A stretch of DNA of 64,000 nt from Aeromonas schubertii (GTDB lineage Bacteria > Pseudomonadota > Gammaproteobacteria > Enterobacterales > Aeromonadaceae). The stretch lies in contig NZ_CDDB01000068.1 in assembly GCF_000820105.1 (NCBI RefSeq), positions 62,001 to 126,000 on the forward strand. Reading direction: 5' to 3'. Shown in pieces: positions 60,019 to 64,000 of the stretch; position 1 is the first letter of the stretch; each line of letters begins with the position of its first letter. The notes under the pieces were generated by a model that was given only the letters and a program-made list of their open reading frames with translations, did no database searches and was not told the DNA's origin. Both the position numbers and the translations under genes were made by a program.

Positions 60019-60258
60019 TCATCGACCCCGGGAAGCGCTGTGTTGGGCGCGCAGCCAGAGGGTCTCGATCACGGCGCGAGCCGCCAGGCAAGATTGGCGC
60101 TGACGCTCGAGGCGGGCGTACTCTTCCGGGGGCTGGGGTTGGCGCAGGGCCTGGGCCAGCTGGTGAGCTCCGGCCTCAAGCTGGTCGATCAACCGGTGTC
60201 TGAGCAGCCCCTGGGGGTCGTGGGCGAGGCGCTCTTCGAGGTGGGTCAGGGTATCCAT
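60019..60258 (-). CDS. ssaE: SsaE-like needle co-chaperone
   Basis: 79 aa. It begins MDTLTHLEERLAHDP and has the two-helix pattern of SsaE (MTTLTRLEDLLLH in Salmonella), including the central LIDQLEAGAHQLAQALRQPQPPEEY turn and a closing helix. SsaE-type proteins bind the needle subunit with an SsaH-type partner to prevent premature polymerisation. It follows sctD by 9 bp, as in SPI-2. Confidence 0.75.
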   Translation of the reverse strand: MDTLTHLEERLAHDPQGLLRHRLIDQLEAGAHQLAQALRQPQPPEEYARLERQRQSCLAARAVIETLWLRAQHSASRGR

Positions 60259-60267
60259 GGAATCCTC

Positions 60268-61443
60268 TCAACTGTGCAAGGGAAGAAAAACGAGGCGCTG
60301 GCGGCCGGCCAGAGAGACGCCGTCTGGCGCCACGGCGACCACCCGCATCCCCTGCTTGACCGGCGTGCCGGGCAGCAGGCGCATGCCGTTGGTCAACTGC
60401 AGATAGGGAGCGCTGGCGTTGCCACCGATCCCCGCCATGGGGGAGGGCAGGTAGTCGAGCTCGGTCACGCTGCCGGCTGCGCCGATAAAGCGCAGAGGGC
60501 GTTCGGTTCGGCCCTGGTTGAGCCGCTCGAGCAGAGCCTCGAGCCGAACCTGCTGCTCGGGGTCAAGCTGTCCCGAGAGCAGCCAGGCGTGCTCGGTGCG
60601 TCGGGCGCTGAGGCCATCGAGCAGGCTGCCTTGTGACAGGGCCGTGATGAGGCTCTCCAGCTCCTGGGCTCCGTGATCCGATAGCTGCCAGCCGCGCAGC
60701 CCGGGTAGTTGATCCAGAGCCCGGGCCAGATCGCTGGTATCCCCCTGAAAGGCCCCGTCGATCTGTGCCTCTCCCTGGGGGTCAAGCGTGACCGTCATAT
60801 CCGGATAGCCGTAGCTGGCCAGCAGGGCCTTGACCGAGCGCTGCAGATCGTCATCGCAGATGGCCTCCTGTTGCAGGCGAACGCCGGCCGCTTGCAGCCG
60901 TGCGGTGAGCGCCATCAGAGGGCGGCTGGCGCGGCAGCGGCCGCTCAATACCAGGGAGCCGTCGCCCTGCCAGTTCCCCTGCAGGCCGGGCTCGGCGGCC
61001 AGCGCTGCGGGCAGCCAGTCGCGGGGGGAGGGGGTCGCTATCGGTGGGGCGGGCCACAGCAGGGTAGCGGCCCCGGCCGAGAGCGCCAGGGTGGCCAGCA
61101 GAGCCCACAGGGGGAAGGTCTGCTTGCCGCGGCGGCGTGCGATAAGGGGCGCTGGGGGCTCCTCATCGGAGTGGGCCAGCACGAAGTGGACGCCGGCCAG
61201 GTCGATCCCCGCGTGGATCGGGAGCACCCCCTCACCCTGGCGGCGACCCGCGACCCAGCAGGGGGTATCGGAGCAGAGGGCGACGCCGCTCGGGGTCACC
61301 TCCAGCCTGGCCTGCTCGCCCCGCTCGAGAGGGAGCAGCAGGTCGCTCTCTGCGGCACCCAGGGTAAAGGGGCCGGGGGGAAGGCGGAGCTCCTGGCCCT
61401 GCAGGGGGCCGTTGAGCAGCTTGAGTTTGAAGCTGGTTTCCAT
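60268..61443 (-). CDS. sctD: T3SS inner-membrane ring protein SctD (SsaD/EscD)
   Basis: 391 aa (SsaD 403). The N-terminal cytoplasmic FHA-like domain (1-95, LPPGPFTLGAAESDLLLPL) is followed by a single membrane helix 110-130 after an Arg-rich stretch. The periplasmic ring-building/BON-like repeats end GTPVKQGMRVVAVAPDGVSLAGRQR. It forms the outer ring of the inner-membrane pair and contacts the secretin. Seven bp separate it from sctC. Confidence 0.88.
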   Translation of the reverse strand: METSFKLKLLNGPLQGQELRLPPGPFTLGAAESDLLLPLERGEQARLEVTPSGVALCSDTPCWVAGRRQGEGVLPIHAGIDLAGVHFVLAHSDEEPPAPLIARRRGKQTFPLWALLATLALSAGAATLLWPAPPIATPSPRDWLPAALAAEPGLQGNWQGDGSLVLSGRCRASRPLMALTARLQAAGVRLQQEAICDDDLQRSVKALLASYGYPDMTVTLDPQGEAQIDGAFQGDTSDLARALDQLPGLRGWQLSDHGAQELESLITALSQGSLLDGLSARRTEHAWLLSGQLDPEQQVRLEALLERLNQGRTERPLRFIGAAGSVTELDYLPSPMAGIGGNASAPYLQLTNGMRLLPGTPVKQGMRVVAVAPDGVSLAGRQRLVFLPLHS

Positions 61444-61450
61444 GGCGACC

Positions 61451-62929
61451 TCACATCTGACGGGGTTCAGCCTTGATCAGAAAGAGACGGACCACGCTGT
61501 GCTCTTTCTGGGTGGTGCTGCGAAACAGAGCGCCGATGAGCGGCAGATCACCGAGCAGGGGGATCTTGCGTACCCCCTGGGTGTGCTCATCCTGTACGAA
61601 ACCACCCAGCAGCAGGGCCTGACCGAGATTGAGGGTGGCCTGGGTGGCGATCTCCGCATTCTGGATCTGGGGCAGCGACTCGGTGCGGCTGATAGGTTCC
61701 CCCTGGCGACCATCTTCGATGTTGAGGGTGAGCAGCACCTTGTTACCGCTCGCCTCGTGAATGAGGCGAGGGGTGACCCGCATCAGGGCGCCGGCGGTGA
61801 CCGACTCGAGCTTGGGGTTCTTCTCGCTCTCGAGCTTGGTATAGAAGGTGATGCTGCGATCGAGCACCGCCTGCACATTGTCCAGGGTCACCACGGAGGG
61901 GCGCGAGACGATGCGCGCCTTGGATTGCTGCTCCAGGGCGGAGAGACGAACCATGAAGTTGCCCGAGTTGGAGATGAGGGAGGAGAAGCTGTCGGAGCTC
62001 AGGCCACCGTTGTTGAAGCTGACGCTACCGCCACCTATGCGGGCCGAGGCGGACCAGTCTATCCCCAGCTCGTTGATGTCGCCGGCATCCACATCGATGA
62101 TGGCCACCGAGATCTCTACCAGGGTCGGGCGCTGGTCAAGCTGGGGGATCAGGCTCTTGTAGAGCCCCATGTTCTGCTGGCGATCCCGCACCAGCACGGC
62201 GTTTTGACGCAGGTCGGCCGAGAAGGTGGGCAGGCCGCCGCCATCGGTGGGGACCGGGCTCTTGTTGTCGGGCAGGGGGAGGGAGCGCCCCTGGGCCATC
62301 TCCCGCAATACCGACACCACCCCGGGGACCACCACACTCTGATTGCGATAGCTGTAGCTGGTATCGCTGGCACTGGCGTATTTGAGGGGGAAGACGGCCA
62401 CCGTCTCCTTGTTCTGCTCTTGATTAAGGTCCTGCTCGTCGAGCTGCTTGGCGAGGGTATTGACCTGGTTCAGGCAGGCCGGCACCCCGTTGACCTGCAG
62501 ACTGTTGGAGCTGCCCACCTGGCGAACCTGGCAGGCGGCCCCGTCGAGCAGGCCACTGTGGCGCAGCAGGCGCGCCATGGCGCCACCGCTCAGGTAGGCC
62601 GGCGAGAGCACCGCCTGCTCCATCTCCTGAGCCTTGTAGACGTAGAGGGTGTTGCCATCGTAGTAGGGGAGCAGTTGGTAGAGACGGGCCAGCTCGCTTA
62701 ATACCCGGCCCCGGGGCTGGTCTTGCAGCTCACCGGCATAGGCCTCGGTGATGCGCGGGCTAACCACCACAGGCAGCCCGGAGTTGGCCCCCAGATCCCG
62801 CAGCACAGAGGCGAGCGGGGTATTCTGGCTTGAGACGAAGTAGGGGGCACCCCGCCAGGGGATCGGCTGGGCCAGGGTCTGGGCGCAGAAGAGCCCGGTC
62901 CAGAGCAGGTGTAGAGCCTTGTGTTTCAT
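61451..62929 (-). CDS. sctC: T3SS secretin SctC (SsaC/EscC)
   Basis: 492 aa from the ATG at 62929 with GGAGG upstream (SsaC 497). Signal peptide about 1-20. The N0/N1/N3 periplasmic domains run to about 290 (for example VSPRITEAYAGELQ, SLQVNGVPACLNQVNTLAKQL, RQNAVLVRDRQQNMGLYKSL). The secretin core contains VEISVAIIDVDAGDINELGIDW, VSRPSVVTLDNVQAVLD and GQALLLGGFVQDE with IPLLGDLPLIGALFR. Forms the outer-membrane ring. The gene overlaps the upstream ssaB-like gene (ATGA). Confidence 0.94.
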   Translation of the reverse strand: MKHKALHLLWTGLFCAQTLAQPIPWRGAPYFVSSQNTPLASVLRDLGANSGLPVVVSPRITEAYAGELQDQPRGRVLSELARLYQLLPYYDGNTLYVYKAQEMEQAVLSPAYLSGGAMARLLRHSGLLDGAACQVRQVGSSNSLQVNGVPACLNQVNTLAKQLDEQDLNQEQNKETVAVFPLKYASASDTSYSYRNQSVVVPGVVSVLREMAQGRSLPLPDNKSPVPTDGGGLPTFSADLRQNAVLVRDRQQNMGLYKSLIPQLDQRPTLVEISVAIIDVDAGDINELGIDWSASARIGGGSVSFNNGGLSSDSFSSLISNSGNFMVRLSALEQQSKARIVSRPSVVTLDNVQAVLDRSITFYTKLESEKNPKLESVTAGALMRVTPRLIHEASGNKVLLTLNIEDGRQGEPISRTESLPQIQNAEIATQATLNLGQALLLGGFVQDEHTQGVRKIPLLGDLPLIGALFRSTTQKEHSVVRLFLIKAEPRQM

Positions 62930-63327
62930 GCAAACCTCCCGATGAAGGGGCGTGGTGGGGGCGAAGTGCGGGCCGCGGGGACCAGCAGTGCCGCCATGGC
63001 CAGTTGTTGCTTCAAAAGCAGCGCCAGCTCCACCTCGGTCAAGATCGCCGGATAGCGCCGTAGCAGCCATAGCACCCCCTCCTCCATATAAAGGGCGTCG
63101 TCACACGCCTCTGGCGTCGCCGCCAGCAGCAGGCAGGCCTGACGGGCTTGCTCGGGTGGCCAGGTCAGCGTCATGGCGATGCAGGGGCCGGTGGCAAAGT
63201 CGCGCCCCTTGAGGCGCCGTCCTTGCAGGGTGCCGGTGAGAGTCCGGTTACCCTGACTCCAGACGGGATTCGCTATCATCCTGGCCAGCCGCTGCAGGGC
63301 TTGTGGGGGAGTGAGGTCTCTGTTCAT
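62926..63327 (-). CDS. ssaB: SsaB/SpiC-like protein, first gene of the T3SS operon
   Basis: 133 aa from the ATG at 63327; a GTG at 63372 would add 15 residues, and neither start has a good Shine-Dalgarno. It precedes sctC, the place of ssaB (spiC, 127-133 aa) in SPI-2. The stretch CLLLAATPEACDDALYMEEG, then EVELALLLKQQLAMAALL aligns in pattern with SpiC (LLLAAHPDVHDYAIQL, then EIEKHLALTCIL). SpiC forms a gatekeeper complex with SsaL and SsaM controlling the translocator-to-effector switch. Overlap with sctC indicates coupled translation. Confidence 0.65.
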   Translation of the reverse strand: MNRDLTPPQALQRLARMIANPVWSQGNRTLTGTLQGRRLKGRDFATGPCIAMTLTWPPEQARQACLLLAATPEACDDALYMEEGVLWLLRRYPAILTEVELALLLKQQLAMAALLVPAARTSPPPRPFIGRFA

Positions 63328-63371
63328 GGGATCATGATGGGAGGCAGGGGCCCCTTTTCGTATCGGGTGCA

Positions 63372-63382
63372 CACCTGAATTG
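63372..63382 (-). promoter_or_regulatory. 11-bp motif upstream of the T3SS operon
   Basis: Minus strand CAATTCAGGTG, identical to 59991-60001, 45 bases before the ssaB-like ATG and between it and the preceding terminator, so inside the only space available for the operon promoter. Confidence 0.4.
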
Positions 63383-63387
63383 AGGCG

Positions 63388-63414
63388 AGAAAAAGGCCGC
63401 GCATGGCGCGGCCT
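63388..63414 (-). terminator. Terminator of the right-edge gene
   Basis: On the minus strand AGGCCGCGC pairs with GCGCGGCCT around CAT, then TTTTTCTC. It separates the edge gene from the ssaB-sctW operon. Confidence 0.9.
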
Positions 63415-63419
63415 CGGGA

Positions 63420-64000
63420 TCAGGCAAAGCTAAAGCTGTGTCGCCGCTCCAGCGGGGCCTGCTGATTGGGCAGGCCGTTTCTCAGTGCCTGCTCCAACAG
63501 CCCCTTCAGCCTGGTGACCTCCTGGGCAAACTGGGCCGCCTCCTGGGTTTTCACTGCCAGGTTATCGCTGACCTGGTGGAGTTGTTGCCGAGTCTCTGCA
63601 AGCGCCTTGTCTTGCTGTTTGATGGTTTTTTGGGTCTGGTCGAGCTGATCCTGCAGGCCGAATTTTTGCCGCAGCTCTTCACCCCGCTGGGCGCGTGCCT
63701 GATCCAGCTTGGGCTGCAGTTGATCGACGGCTTTTTTCTGTCCCTCAAGCTCACGCCCCGTGAGGGCCTGGGCATGCTGCTGGGCTCCCTTTCGGGCTGC
63801 GTCGGCACTGACCAGACCCGCAACCGTCTCGACGCCCACCTTGCCTACTGTGATGGCTGGCATGGCATGGGCGAGGGCGGCCGGGGCGGCAACAGGCAGG
63901 AAACCACCGATGGCGACCGTGCCGACGGCCAGGGCTCCGCGGGTCAGCAAAGAGGTCACATTGGCAATCTGCTTGGCTTTTTCGTCCGAGGCGCCACAGC
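63420..64000 (-). CDS. Partial membrane/coiled-coil protein, probable T3SS substrate or translocon factor
   Basis: C-terminal part (at least 193 codons) of a protein that enters from beyond the right edge; the frame is open to 64000, so an internal GTG at 63959 is not necessarily the start. Visible part: a short polar segment (CGASDEKAKQIAN), then two hydrophobic stretches (about LLTRGALAVGTVAIGGFLPV and AALAHAMPAITVGKVGVETVAGL). A long coiled coil follows (about 100 residues rich in Gln/Lys/Glu) before a short tail ending HSFSFA. A hydrophobic hairpin plus coiled coil fits translocators or SseF/SseG-like effectors. No family is recognised. Same strand as the operon but separately terminated. 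Confidence 0.6.
   Translation of the reverse strand, partial: CGASDEKAKQIANVTSLLTRGALAVGTVAIGGFLPVAAPAALAHAMPAITVGKVGVETVAGLVSADAARKGAQQHAQALTGRELEGQKKAVDQLQPKLDQARAQRGEELRQKFGLQDQLDQTQKTIKQQDKALAETRQQLHQVSDNLAVKTQEAAQFAQEVTRLKGLLEQALRNGLPNQQAPLERRHSFSFA

Overview
The window reads as one contig of a GC-rich gammaproteobacterial chromosome, most likely an Aeromonas. The housekeeping blocks keep enterobacterial gene order (mltF/purL divergent, dapB-carA-carB, serA/rpiA, ybfF/seqA-pgm, ybfE-fldA, phoP-phoQ). The eptA product resembles the MCR-3 group typical of Aeromonas, and UhpT, AlaA and YbfA are close to their E. coli counterparts. No IS element, phage gene or CRISPR array was seen.

Layout. 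1-6 kb: a peptide-binding ABC transporter protein interrupted by an in-frame TGA, a large hybrid sensor kinase, and tRNA-Gly and tRNA-Cys. 6-24 kb: small proteins, mltF, purL, a GGDEF/EAL protein, uhpT, alaA, serA, rpiA, fau, an NhaC-type antiporter, an amber-interrupted zinc-ribbon gene, and dapB. 24-33 kb: carAB, a YaiW-like lipoprotein and katG. 33-35 kb: a two-gene unit that looks like a type III secretion chaperone with its effector, preceded by an ExsA-like box. 35-42.9 kb: a NIT-domain chemoreceptor, a sterol-desaturase-family protein, a CHASE4-HAMP-GAF protein without output domain, and a four-gene bufferin (copper-binding RiPP) operon. 42.9-54 kb: two tandem DedA genes, a truncated dehydrogenase remnant, an O-methyltransferase, phoPQ, fldA, seqA-pgm, eptA behind a textbook PmrA box, and ecotin. 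54.4-64 kb: a DsbA-family protein, tRNA-Ser(UGA), and a compact 12-gene type III secretion operon of the SPI-2/Ssa-Esc family (ssaB-like, sctC, sctD, ssaE, an AraC regulator, sctF, ssaH-like, sctI, sctJ, sctK, sctL, sctW), followed at the right edge by a partial membrane/coiled-coil protein.

How it fits together. PhoPQ, EptA and two DedA proteins are all functions linked to polymyxin and envelope resistance. The type III operon encodes secretin, inner rings, needle with co-chaperones, rod, stator and gatekeeper. It lacks translocators and the export apparatus (sctV, N, Q, R, S, T, U), which should lie beyond the right edge or elsewhere. An AraC regulator sits where Salmonella keeps its translocator/effector genes, and an 11-bp motif is shared between the upstream regions of the regulator and of the operon's first gene. 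Three genes carry visible inactivating lesions: a TGA, an amber and a truncation.
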